In this document: one piece after another, positions 16,253 to 24,629 of the stretch
How the letters are laid out: each line of letters starts with the position of its first letter
Position numbering within the stretch: position 1 is the stretch's first letter
Translations under genes and position numbers: made by a program
From: Myxococcaceae bacterium JPH2
GTDB lineage: Bacteria; Myxococcota; Myxococcia; Myxococcales; Myxococcaceae
Direction of reading: 5' to 3'
Assembly (NCBI GenBank): GCA_016458225.1
Contig: JAEMGR010000001.1
Coordinates: 1-64,000 of the forward strand
DNA length: 64,000 nt
The notes under the pieces: generated by a model
What the model was told of the DNA's origin: nothing
What the model saw: only the letters and a program-made list of their open reading frames with translations
The model's database searches: none

Positions 16253-17161
16253 ATGGGAATGGCCCCCTACCGACGCATCGTCGAAGACGTGAAGAGGCAG
16301 CTCCGCACCGGCGCACTCCAGCCTGGCGACCGGTTGCCGTCCACCCGGGAACTTGCTCGGCAGTGGAAGGTTGCGCTCGCGACGGCGGCACATGCCATGA
16401 GGGTGCTCGCGCAGGAGGGCATCGTGAGGGCTATGCCGCGTGTGGGCACTGTTGTCGCGGGCGGCTCCTCGCGGCAGGGTGCGGCGCGTGGCACGGCGGA
16501 GTCCACGCGCGAGCGAATCGTGCGCGCGGCGATCGCCATGGCGGATGACGAAGGCCTGCCAGCCCTTTCGATTCGTGGGGTCGCGTCGAAGCTGGGCCTG
16601 CCGGTGATGTCCCTCTACCGATACGTCGCCAGCAAGGACGTGCTGCTCGTGATGATGGCGGAGGCGGCGTTCTCGGAGGAGCCGTTGCCACGGGAGCCTC
16701 CGCCGGGCTGGCGCGCGCAGCTGGAACTGGCGGCCCGGTTGGAGTGGCGGATCTTCAAGCGCCACCCCTGGCTTGCGCGCGTGGTGAGCCTCACGCGCCC
16801 CCAGCCACAACCGGGGGCGCTCGCCTTCGCGGACTGGGTGATGCGCGCGCTCCTGGAGACGCGACTCCCGGCGCAGGAGATGGTGCGCATCCATGTGCTG
16901 CTCCACGCGTTCGTGCAGGGCATCGCGGTCAACCTCGAGTCCGAGGCCGACGCCCTTGCCCAGACGGGCATGAACGACGAGGAGTTCATGCGGCGGACCG
17001 AGCCCAGCTATCTCCGCTTCGCGACATCGGGGCGCTTCCCGCACTTCGCGAAGGTGCTCATCGACCTGCGAACGGGCTTCGACCTGGACTTCGATGAGCT
17101 GTTCGAGCTGGGCCTGCGCGTGTGTCTCGACGGCTTCGAAGCACGGCTCGCGCGGCGCTAG
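16253..17161 (+). CDS. GntR-TetR fusion transcriptional regulator
   Basis: 302 residues with two DNA-binding domains in tandem. Residues about 3-72 are a GntR winged helix (YRRIVEDVKRQLRTGALQ, PGDRLPSTRELARQW, MRVLAQEGIVRAMPRVGTVV). Residues about 83-135 are a TetR helix-turn-helix (RERIVRAAIAMADDEGLPA, then LSIRGVASKLGLPVMSLYRY). The rest is a TetR C-terminal ligand and dimer domain. I chose ATG 16253 just after the TGTACTAGTACA palindrome; MAPYRR at 16259 is an alternative. The divergent flavin monooxygenase is the likely target. Confidence 0.85.
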   Translation: MGMAPYRRIVEDVKRQLRTGALQPGDRLPSTRELARQWKVALATAAHAMRVLAQEGIVRAMPRVGTVVAGGSSRQGAARGTAESTRERIVRAAIAMADDEGLPALSIRGVASKLGLPVMSLYRYVASKDVLLVMMAEAAFSEEPLPREPPPGWRAQLELAARLEWRIFKRHPWLARVVSLTRPQPQPGALAFADWVMRALLETRLPAQEMVRIHVLLHAFVQGIAVNLESEADALAQTGMNDEEFMRRTEPSYLRFATSGRFPHFAKVLIDLRTGFDLDFDELFELGLRVCLDGFEARLARR

Positions 17162-17254
17162 GGTGCGCTGAAGAGTTGTCGCACCGCGGATTGATTTGCG
17201 AAGTCGCGACGACTCAACGAGCCTGGTGTCACGACACCCCAGCGGCGCGCGGTA

Positions 17255-18556
17255 TCACTCGAAGAGCGAGAGTTCCGCGAGTGAAGTGGGCGCCGCCCCT
17301 TTTCCATTCCCTCCCTGCAGCGCCAGTCGGACGAAGCGGACCGAGCGGGGTCCAGACAGAGGAATGTCGAGGAAGTTCTGGCCGTATCTCTGGATGGGCG
17401 GGTCCCAGGGATTGTCTGCGTCGCTCGCGGTCCGAAAAGTGCGGCCATTCCCCTGCATTCCGTGCTGGAAGGCGAGAGTCCGTTGAGCGAGTTCGTCCCA
17501 CTGCAATCCGTCCTCGCTGCCCTCGACGACGAGCTTCGTCCCGAAAGTCTCCAGATTGCGGATGACCACGCGTGAGATGAGCGCGGGCGCGCCGAGGTCG
17601 ACGCCGAGCTTCAGGGGATGGGTCGCGGGATCGTTGTCAGGCCACAGCTCGGAGACCTCCCGTCGCAGAAACACTCCATCCGTGAAGGGACACGGCCCGT
17701 CGAGCGTCGGATAGCACCGGGCGCCCCGGCTCAGGGGCCGCAGCGTTCCTGCCGGAAGGGAGAGCCGCTCGCTGCGCCACTCGAGCCGGAAGACGAGCCA
17801 GGCTTCGTGGCTCACCAGTGGCGCCCGCCGCCAGGCGCCCGCGCTCACCATCCGCACCTGCGCCTGCGGAGAGGCCTCGTCCTCGATGAGCCACGGGAAC
17901 AAGACCCGAGGAGAAGTGACCTCGGGCTCGTCCCAGAGCAGTCCCCCTCCCCCGTGGAGCTGCCACGTGGAGACGGGAATCAGCGGAGACTGTCGGTCGC
18001 GACTGGGGGCTCCAGATTGTGGTGGTTCCGGCTCGTCGTTCGCCACCACGCCCATGGGCACCTGCGGTGTGGGTGGGGGCGGGGCAAAGGTCAGCATGGG
18101 GCCGGTGGGCCCCTCTTCCATCGCAAGCTGCGCGTCCCAGATGCGCATCACAGGAAGCTCGGTGTCGCCCCCGTTGCTCGACGTGAACGAGAGGAAGGCC
18201 CCCCGGTCGTTCTCGAGCGGTGTCGCGACCCGGAAGCGCTCGCGATACGTCGGACGGGGGCTGAGGTACCTTGTGTCCATGTGCTGCACGAGGTCGCCCG
18301 CGAGGATCTCCAGCGCGAAGGCCCCATTGGCTTGCGTGGTCACGGCTCCATAGGGCGTGTAGTTCATCACGTCCCGGAAGCGGCCCTGCGGATCGACGCT
18401 CAGCCCGCCCTCCAACACGAGGTCTGTCTGACTGAAGGGCGAGCCGTCTCCCCGGAGGGCCATGCTGTAGAGGAAGAGTGGCGAGTCCTCGAAAGGCTCA
18501 CAGCCTGTGCTGCACAGGGCTGTCAGGACGAGCCCAGGCCAAAGGAAGGTGCGCAT
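17255..18556 (-). CDS. Lipoprotein with C-terminal discoidin-like domain
   Basis: 433 residues. A lipoprotein signal ends in LCSTGC, with the modified Cys at residue 19. The middle is low in recognisable motifs, with a Pro-rich linker around residue 160-170. The last 130 residues resemble an F5/8 type C (discoidin) sandwich: LKLGVDLGAPALISRVVIRN, VVEGSEDGLQWDELAQRT and VRFVRLALQGGNG. Such domains bind sugars or surfaces. It starts 1 nt after the stop of the TonB-dependent receptor gene, so it is translationally linked to it and may be a surface subunit of that receptor, as in SusD-like pairs, although it is not SusD. Confidence 0.75.
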   Translation of the reverse strand: MRTFLWPGLVLTALCSTGCEPFEDSPLFLYSMALRGDGSPFSQTDLVLEGGLSVDPQGRFRDVMNYTPYGAVTTQANGAFALEILAGDLVQHMDTRYLSPRPTYRERFRVATPLENDRGAFLSFTSSNGGDTELPVMRIWDAQLAMEEGPTGPMLTFAPPPPTPQVPMGVVANDEPEPPQSGAPSRDRQSPLIPVSTWQLHGGGGLLWDEPEVTSPRVLFPWLIEDEASPQAQVRMVSAGAWRRAPLVSHEAWLVFRLEWRSERLSLPAGTLRPLSRGARCYPTLDGPCPFTDGVFLRREVSELWPDNDPATHPLKLGVDLGAPALISRVVIRNLETFGTKLVVEGSEDGLQWDELAQRTLAFQHGMQGNGRTFRTASDADNPWDPPIQRYGQNFLDIPLSGPRSVRFVRLALQGGNGKGAAPTSLAELSLFE

Positions 18557-18557
18557 G

Positions 18558-21317
18558 TCAGTAAGTCCCTTTCAGGCCGAGCATGGGAAGAACGACGGGC
18601 ACCCCCTGCCCCGTTCGGCGAAGCGCGGAGGATGTGGTGGAGTACTCGAAGAAGACGACCTCCTTCTGGACGGAGGCATTGAGCAGATCCAGCGAGAGCT
18701 CGAGCATGAAGTCATCCATGGCCCAGGCCTTGGATGCGCGCAGGTCCACGCGCCAGAAGGAAGGAAGGCGCGCGGCCTGGTCCCTGTCCTGGCGCACCCA
18801 TCTGGGATTGCCCCTCGAATCCTCGGAGGGGCGCATGGGCGGAGGGGTGAGGTCGCCCGTTTCGGGCCGGCCGGTGTTGAAGTGCAAGACCGCCCCGACC
18901 GTGAAGCCATGGCCGAGCTTGCGACTGACGGCCGCGTTGAAGACGTGCTCCTGCTCGAAGGCGAAGGGCACGGTCGCCAGGACCGTGTCCGCGCGTTGAT
19001 TCTGGTCATCGAAGCGCTGGATGCGCAGCCGTCGTCGGCTCTGGAGGAAGCTGTAGGACGCCCAGCCAAACCAGTCGTTGCCGAGCGGGTGGCGGACCTG
19101 CAATTCCAGACCGTAGGCTTCGCCTGACGCGGCTGGGTCAGAGCCAGCGAGGCCGCCTCGGCGGCGCCCCTCGAGGAGTTGCTGGATGTCGAACTCCACC
19201 GTTCGGAGCAAGGGATTGTAGAAGGCGTCGGCGCTCAGATCCCAGGCTTCATGGGGTTTCCACTCGGCGCCCACGTCAAGCTGGATTCCCTCCTGCAAGC
19301 CATAGCGAAGGCCATTCGTGTCCATCGCCGGGAGTTGAAGGAGGACGGTGGGCGCTTGGTGGAAGAGGCCCGCCCCGCCCTTGACCACGAGCGTCTGGGT
19401 CAAGGCGTGACGCACCGTCAACCGGGGCTCGAGTGTCGTGTGGGTACTGACCTGGAACAGGTGATAGGAATCCGCACGGCCCCCGGCGACGACGAGCCAA
19501 CGAGGCGAGGGGCGCCATTGCAGCTCGACGAAGGCTCCGCCCATGTTTGCCTTTGAGCTGGGACGCGTGAGGGGATCGTCATCGGAGAAGTACTGGGAGC
19601 CAGCGGGTGCGCCATCGCCGGTGGCGACAACGGTCGCCCGGCGGTGCTCCAGGTCACCGCCCACGGTGAGCTGAAGCGTCTGGCCCCAGGCGCGAGTCCA
19701 ACGGAGCCGTCCCGAGAGGCTCTTCTCCTGGAGCCGGAACTCCCCCAGCACGACGCGCGGAGGCCCTCGCTCGGTGCCAAAACCCTGGTCGTCCACGCCC
19801 GCGGTGAGGCCCAGCTCCAGGTTTCCCTCCGCGAGCGGGTGGGTGCCACGAAGATCCACCCGGTGGAAGCGGGTGACGAGGCTCACGCCGTTCGAAGCCA
19901 CCCCTCGAAGCAGGCCATCTGGGCTCTCGAACAACGCTTCGGGGGAGTGCTCCGCCAGGGCATCGGAGCTGCCGAGTGCCAGCAGGCGCAGCGTGCCCTT
20001 TCCCACCTTCTGGTCGATGCGGGCCTGATAGTCCCAGAACTCCGAGCGGATCCGCGGCGCGTCATCGGTCGACAGGGCGTTGACCACGAGCGAGCCGAGC
20101 AGCCCGGAGTAGCTCATCCGGCCCGCCACGCTGACGGAGGTTCCCGTGGAGGGAAGAGGAACCTCCAGGAAGACGCCACTGTTGATGACATCCAGGGTGA
20201 CCGCTGCGTGGATCCTGTCCTCGCGCGGCCGGGAGATGCGGCCCTCGACGACACTTCCGAGCAGGCGGCCGTACTGAACGGGCGGCGCGCCCGGAAAGAA
20301 GTCGAGGGTCTCGATGAACTCGGGCTGGATGACGGCTGGCCCCAGCAGCAGGTGATACAGCATGGGGATGCGGACCCCATCGACGTAGAAGCCGGTGGAC
20401 GCGGGCTGACCTCCTCGAACGACGGGATAGCCGAGGCCCGACGCGAGACTTCCAACCCCTGGCATCAGCATGACGACGCGGAAGGGATCGCCTTGCGTCC
20501 CAGGCACCTCGCGAATCTCCTGCTCATGGAGGCTGATGCGCGTCACCTCGGCGCGAGGGCGTTCGTCTCTCACGACCGTCTCGTAAGGGTTCACCCGCAG
20601 GGGCTCGAGGCGATAGATGACCTGGAGCTGCTGCCCCTCGGTGAGGGACTCCTCGAAGGTGGCGGGTTCGTAGCCAGGGGCGTGCACCTGGATGGAATGG
20701 GAGCCAGCCGGGAGGGACAGCACGAAGTGGCCTTCGGCATCGGGGAAGATGGCTTGCGTCTGCCCGTCGACGGTGAGAGCTGCGTCCGCGAGGGGGCGAC
20801 GCGTGCCCTTGGCCCTGACGAAGCCCGAGACCTGCGTCGTCGCATGCTCCTCCACGGCCGGAGGCGTGAAGACGTAGGCGAAGCGGATCCGCGCCGCCAC
20901 GGGCGCATCGCGCAAGGTCGCAGGAGTGAAGCGCAACCCCCAGGCGGCCTGGACGGCCGCGTCCGTGAAGCGCGAGTCCGCGCTCTCCGCCACCTTCACT
21001 TCGGACACCCCGCCCTGCTCGTCGATCAGCAGCTCGAGGGTGACGACGGCCGTCGTGTTCTCGAGTCCCTTGGGAACGGTGGCCGGGGAGTCGGTGAGCC
21101 GCGTGGGCGGAACGAGTTCGGAGCTGTCCCCATCGCCGGTGAACCCGCGCGCAGGGACAGCGCCCTGGACACGCAGTCCCCCGTCAGCGGACTGGACGTC
21201 GAGTTCAAGGACCCGAAGCTCCTCGGGGGGCGCGCCTTGCGCCAGGGCGGGCGCTGCCGCCAGGAATATCCAGAGCGCGACCAGTTTCCCAGTCGGGTGA
21301 GACGACAGTCGAGACAT
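18558..21317 (-). CDS. TonB-dependent outer-membrane receptor with N-terminal TonB_C domain
   Basis: 919 residues. Start ATG 21317 follows GGGGAG and opens a signal peptide (1-27). Order of domains: a TonB C-terminal-like domain at about 80-152 (VVTLELLIDEQGGVSEVKVA, FTPATLRDAPVAARIRFAYV), a carboxypeptidase-regulatory beta-sandwich at about 162-237, a plug (YPVVRGGQPASTGFYVDGVR) from about 270, and a 22-strand-type barrel to the C-terminal aromatic (LGLKGTY). TonB_C normally belongs to the energising protein, not the receptor, so it may act as a docking or regulatory module. It is co-transcribed with the discoidin-like lipoprotein and divergent from an ECF sigma operon, the usual layout for surface-signalled uptake. 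Confidence 0.85.
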   Translation of the reverse strand: MSRLSSHPTGKLVALWIFLAAAPALAQGAPPEELRVLELDVQSADGGLRVQGAVPARGFTGDGDSSELVPPTRLTDSPATVPKGLENTTAVVTLELLIDEQGGVSEVKVAESADSRFTDAAVQAAWGLRFTPATLRDAPVAARIRFAYVFTPPAVEEHATTQVSGFVRAKGTRRPLADAALTVDGQTQAIFPDAEGHFVLSLPAGSHSIQVHAPGYEPATFEESLTEGQQLQVIYRLEPLRVNPYETVVRDERPRAEVTRISLHEQEIREVPGTQGDPFRVVMLMPGVGSLASGLGYPVVRGGQPASTGFYVDGVRIPMLYHLLLGPAVIQPEFIETLDFFPGAPPVQYGRLLGSVVEGRISRPREDRIHAAVTLDVINSGVFLEVPLPSTGTSVSVAGRMSYSGLLGSLVVNALSTDDAPRIRSEFWDYQARIDQKVGKGTLRLLALGSSDALAEHSPEALFESPDGLLRGVASNGVSLVTRFHRVDLRGTHPLAEGNLELGLTAGVDDQGFGTERGPPRVVLGEFRLQEKSLSGRLRWTRAWGQTLQLTVGGDLEHRRATVVATGDGAPAGSQYFSDDDPLTRPSSKANMGGAFVELQWRPSPRWLVVAGGRADSYHLFQVSTHTTLEPRLTVRHALTQTLVVKGGAGLFHQAPTVLLQLPAMDTNGLRYGLQEGIQLDVGAEWKPHEAWDLSADAFYNPLLRTVEFDIQQLLEGRRRGGLAGSDPAASGEAYGLELQVRHPLGNDWFGWASYSFLQSRRRLRIQRFDDQNQRADTVLATVPFAFEQEHVFNAAVSRKLGHGFTVGAVLHFNTGRPETGDLTPPPMRPSEDSRGNPRWVRQDRDQAARLPSFWRVDLRASKAWAMDDFMLELSLDLLNASVQKEVVFFEYSTTSSALRRTGQGVPVVLPMLGLKGTY

Positions 21318-21525
21318 GCACTCCCCTGTTCCCGGCGCGAAGCGAAATGGACGGCGGGGCCCCCGGGATTGGCGGGGACGCTCCCGGCAGGTCGGAAGGG
21401 GGAACGGTGTGAGGCCTCGCATCCGGCCACGGTCTCGGCCAGATTGCCCTCGCACGATTTCCTGTCCGCTTTTCTGGGGCCCAGTCGTTTCCTTCCCGCG
21501 CATCCATCTGGAGCACCCCCGAGCC

Positions 21526-22008
21526 GTGGCCACCGACATTCAGAGCGCCTACCTGCGCTACTTCCCGTTCATCCGGGAGAAGTGCCGCCGGATGCTGGGC
21601 GACTCCGACGAGGCACAGGACGTGGCGCAAGAGACCTTCATCCGGTTGTGGAAATCGAGGCTTCAGACCCATGACCCGCGCCAGGCGACCGCGTGGATCT
21701 ACCGGACCAGCACGAACCTCGCGGTGGACAGGCTCCGCCAGCGCCGGAGCGCGCCCATGCGCGAGTCCGCATCCCTGACAGAAGTCCCCGACAGGCGCTC
21801 CACGGAAGCCATGCTCCAGCAGCGCCAGGAGCTCCAATCACTGGCAATGCACCTGCCCCCTGATGTGCTGGAGGTGGCGTTGATGAACCGACTGGATGGC
21901 CTGACCCAACAGGAGATTGCCGACGTGCTCCAGGTGTCCGAGCGAACGGTGCGGCGGCTCCTCCAGAGACTCGACGAACAGGTAGAGCAGTTGAGGAGGA
22001 CCCTCTGA
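21526..22008 (+). CDS. ECF-type RNA polymerase sigma factor
   Basis: 160 residues from GTG 21526. Region 2 (YLRYFPFIREKCRRMLGDSD, EAQDVAQETFIRLWKSR, ATAWIYRTSTNLAVDRLRQR) and region 4 (LPPDVLEVALMNRLDGLTQQ, EIADVLQVSERTVRRLLQRL) are both complete. The frame is open upstream to 21316 but that part opposes the receptor promoter and has no sigma similarity. The next gene, 2 nt away, encodes a zinc-type anti-sigma factor, so activity is probably set at the membrane. The divergent receptor operon is a likely target. Confidence 0.9.
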   Translation: MATDIQSAYLRYFPFIREKCRRMLGDSDEAQDVAQETFIRLWKSRLQTHDPRQATAWIYRTSTNLAVDRLRQRRSAPMRESASLTEVPDRRSTEAMLQQRQELQSLAMHLPPDVLEVALMNRLDGLTQQEIADVLQVSERTVRRLLQRLDEQVEQLRRTL

Positions 22009-22010
22009 AC

Positions 22011-22700
22011 ATGACCGCCCCCCCCGGACATCCCTCCTTTCTCGAGCTGGATCGCGCGGCGCTTGGACTGCGGAGCCCTTCTCTGGAACAGCACCTCGAG
22101 ACCTGCACCGGGTGCCGCGCCTATCTGAGCCGGGTGAAACAATCAGAGCCCGTGCCCGCGTGGGCACGAGCGCTCGACACCGACCGCAGGGCGGACGAGC
22201 GGGTCGCGTGGACCCGCTGGGCGTGGCCCCTGCTTGCCACCGCCGCGCTGGTTGCGGGGCTGTACGTGATCATCCCAGGCCACTTGAGCGAAGCGGCACC
22301 GACCTTCGTGGCGACCAAGGGCGCCCCCGCTGTCGCCGTCTACATCAAGCGTGGCGAGCAGGTCTTCCTCTGGGATGGCCAGGCCCCCCTGGCGCCGGAT
22401 GACCGACTCCAGCTCCAGGTCGTCGCGGGGGAGCACCATCACATCACCGTGGCGGTGCAGGCGCCGGAAGGACCTGAAGCATGGACTGTGCTCTATGAGG
22501 GTCCCGTCTCGCCTGGTCAGGAAATGGCCGTGCCCATGAGCTTGCGAGTGGACGCCACCGAGGGCGAGGAGCGCATTCGCCTCCTCTTCAGCGAAGAGGC
22601 GTTGCCCGAGCCTCAGGCCGTTGAACATCTCTCGGAGGCGTCCACGACCGCGACGCTCTGGACCACCGAGCTTCGCTTCCGAAAGAGCACCCTTCGATGA
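22011..22700 (+). CDS. Transmembrane zinc-finger anti-sigma factor
   Basis: 229 residues. The cytoplasmic N-terminus has HLETCTGC (His28, Cys32, Cys35), the H-x3-C-x2-C signature of zinc-binding anti-sigma domains. One membrane span lies at about 68-90 (WAWPLLATAALVAGLYVI). The periplasmic part, about 90-229, is a beta-rich domain not recognised, with KGAPAVAVYIKRGEQVFLWD. It sits 2 nt after the sigma gene and overlaps the caspase gene start by 4 nt (ATGA), so the three form one operon. It should hold the sigma factor inactive until an envelope signal arrives. Confidence 0.85.
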   Translation: MTAPPGHPSFLELDRAALGLRSPSLEQHLETCTGCRAYLSRVKQSEPVPAWARALDTDRRADERVAWTRWAWPLLATAALVAGLYVIIPGHLSEAAPTFVATKGAPAVAVYIKRGEQVFLWDGQAPLAPDDRLQLQVVAGEHHHITVAVQAPEGPEAWTVLYEGPVSPGQEMAVPMSLRVDATEGEERIRLLFSEEALPEPQAVEHLSEASTTATLWTTELRFRKSTLR

Positions 22701-24337
22701 ATGGACTGACGAGCATGTGTCGTGTCCTCCTCCTGGTCTCGTGGCTGGGCGCCGCCCTCGCCTGGGCCCAGCCGGCGTCTGTCATTCCGCCCGCGCCGAA
22801 GCGGATGGCGGTGGTGGTGGGCTCCAACTCAGCGGTGCTCGGCCGGACCGCCCTGCGCTATGCGCACGTGGACGCTCGGCAGATGGCGGACGTCCTCATC
22901 CAGGTGGGCGAGTTCCAACCCGGAGATGTCGAGCTGTTGCTCGACCCGGCGCCCGAGGCCATCCTGGCCGCGCTCGACCAGAAGCTTCGGCGCCTGCGCG
23001 CGACGCCCGGGCCGACGCTGCTGCTCTTCTACTATTCAGGCCATGCGGACCAGCAGGCCCTGTACCCCCACGGAGAACCCCTCGAGCTGGCCGCGCTGAA
23101 GCAGCGCATCGAGAGCCCCGACGCCACGGTGCGCCTGGGCATCATTGACGCGTGTCGTGGCGGTGGCTGGACGCAGACGAAGGGCCTCCACGCGGACGCG
23201 CCGTTCGAACTCGCGGATCCGCTCCACGTCCAGAGCGAGGGCTCGGTGCTCATCGCCTCCAGCTCCGGCTTGGAGAATGCCCATGAGGCGGCGGCCGTGG
23301 AGGGTTCGTTCTTCACCCACCACTTCGTCGCGGGACTGCGAGGTGCCGCCGACGTCGCCGGAGATGGGGAGGTGTCGATGCTCGAGGCCTTCACCTATGC
23401 GAAGCAGCTCACGATTCGAGACACGGCGGTGTTCGCGGACCAGCCGCAGCACCCGAGCTTCGACCTGAACCTGCGGGGCCGCGACGACCTGTCGCTCACC
23501 CGCGTGGCGACGGGTGGAAGCGTCGTGGTGTTGCGCCAGCGTCGGGGGCCGCTGCAGGTGGTGCAGGCATCAGAGGGCCTGAGCGTGCTCGAGCTGCCCG
23601 CGGGGGAGCGGGAGGTGAAGGTCGCGCTCCGCCCAGGACGCTATGTCCTGATCCGCAAGGTCCCGGACGGCCCGGTCGCTCTCGAGTTCAACGTCCAGGC
23701 CGAGCAATCACTCCTCATCGAGGAGGAGTCCCTGGTACCGGCGAGCTTTGCCTCCATCACGGCGAAGGGGCCTGAGGCCAACGGGTCGTCTCCGCCGAAC
23801 AACGCGGACCGGCTGCTGACGACGAATCTGCTGTCTCTCGCTTTCGGTGCGGCCGTTCAGTTCGAGTATGCACAGGCGCTCTCCCCAGCATGGATGCTCA
23901 CTGTCACACCATCACTTTCGGCTGGCTCGGAGCCAATAGCTCCGGCGGGCTCGGATGACTGGGCTTGGGCTGGCTCGGTGAAGAGAATCAGCCCAGGGCT
24001 GCAGGTGGGAGTCCGCTACCATCCCCACCAAAACGCACCTGCGGGCCTCTACGTCGGAGCACAGATGGGTGTGACGGCCGCGCTCCTGAGGCGGGACGAT
24101 GGCTCGATGAACAGGGACAAGAAGACATTCCTCTCGCTGCTCTCGAACGTCGACGTGGGCTACTCCTTTCTCTTCTGGAACCATGCTGCCTTGTCGCTTG
24201 GCATGGGTGTGGAAGGTGTCGTCGTGTCGCAATACGATGCCATGAGGCAGTTCCTCGTTCAGGCTGGCGTCGAACATCCATCCGGGCATGTGCTGTTCGG
24301 CCTCTACCCGAAGATCGCGGTCGGCGCCGCGTTCTGA
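22697..24337 (+). CDS. Exported caspase-family (C14) protein with C-terminal beta-barrel-like region
   Basis: 546 residues, signal peptide 1-24. Residues 36-260 form a p20 caspase domain with both catalytic residues, His116 in FYYSGHAD and Cys153 in IIDACRGGG. Residues about 262-360 are an unassigned beta-rich linker. The last 180 residues alternate hydrophobic and polar strands (AAVQFEYAQALSPAWMLTVT, LYVGAQMGVTAALL, NHAALSLGMGVEGVVV) and end in Phe (VGAAF), like a small outer-membrane barrel. Bacterial caspases cleave after Lys or Arg; export to the envelope is unusual. It is the third gene of the sigma/anti-sigma operon and could cleave the anti-sigma factor or an envelope partner. Confidence 0.85.
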   Translation: MNGLTSMCRVLLLVSWLGAALAWAQPASVIPPAPKRMAVVVGSNSAVLGRTALRYAHVDARQMADVLIQVGEFQPGDVELLLDPAPEAILAALDQKLRRLRATPGPTLLLFYYSGHADQQALYPHGEPLELAALKQRIESPDATVRLGIIDACRGGGWTQTKGLHADAPFELADPLHVQSEGSVLIASSSGLENAHEAAAVEGSFFTHHFVAGLRGAADVAGDGEVSMLEAFTYAKQLTIRDTAVFADQPQHPSFDLNLRGRDDLSLTRVATGGSVVVLRQRRGPLQVVQASEGLSVLELPAGEREVKVALRPGRYVLIRKVPDGPVALEFNVQAEQSLLIEEESLVPASFASITAKGPEANGSSPPNNADRLLTTNLLSLAFGAAVQFEYAQALSPAWMLTVTPSLSAGSEPIAPAGSDDWAWAGSVKRISPGLQVGVRYHPHQNAPAGLYVGAQMGVTAALLRRDDGSMNRDKKTFLSLLSNVDVGYSFLFWNHAALSLGMGVEGVVVSQYDAMRQFLVQAGVEHPSGHVLFGLYPKIAVGAAF

Positions 24338-24629
24338 GCCGGAGCAAAGCCTTCGCGCTGGTTCGAGCGGGCGTGTCACCGCGCCCCATGCCGGGCGCAT
24401 TCTGTTCACGCCTCGACACACTTCGCGCCTGAAGGCAGCACCGTCTGGCCCAGCGCTGCGCGGCAGGCCACACCCAGGTGACTCACCCGGGACACCGCCC
24501 AGTGCCCTCGTCCGCAGGTCGGACTGGAAATAATGAGAGGAAACATTTTCCTCGCCATTCAGAGAATCCAACTTACGGACGGGATGCTCTCCCCCTTCCC
24601 CGGACGCCCTCATTCCCCCGGAGCACTTC

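Noticed and set aside
21316-21525. Longer N-terminus for the ECF sigma factor
   Set aside because: Those codons are basic and Pro-rich, lie in the promoter gap opposite the receptor start, and are not found in ECF factors; GTG 21526 gives normal size.
19644-21674. Plus-strand open frame of 676 codons opposite the TonB-dependent receptor
   Set aside because: Antisense to the receptor, which has signal peptide, plug and barrel; no domain in the frame.
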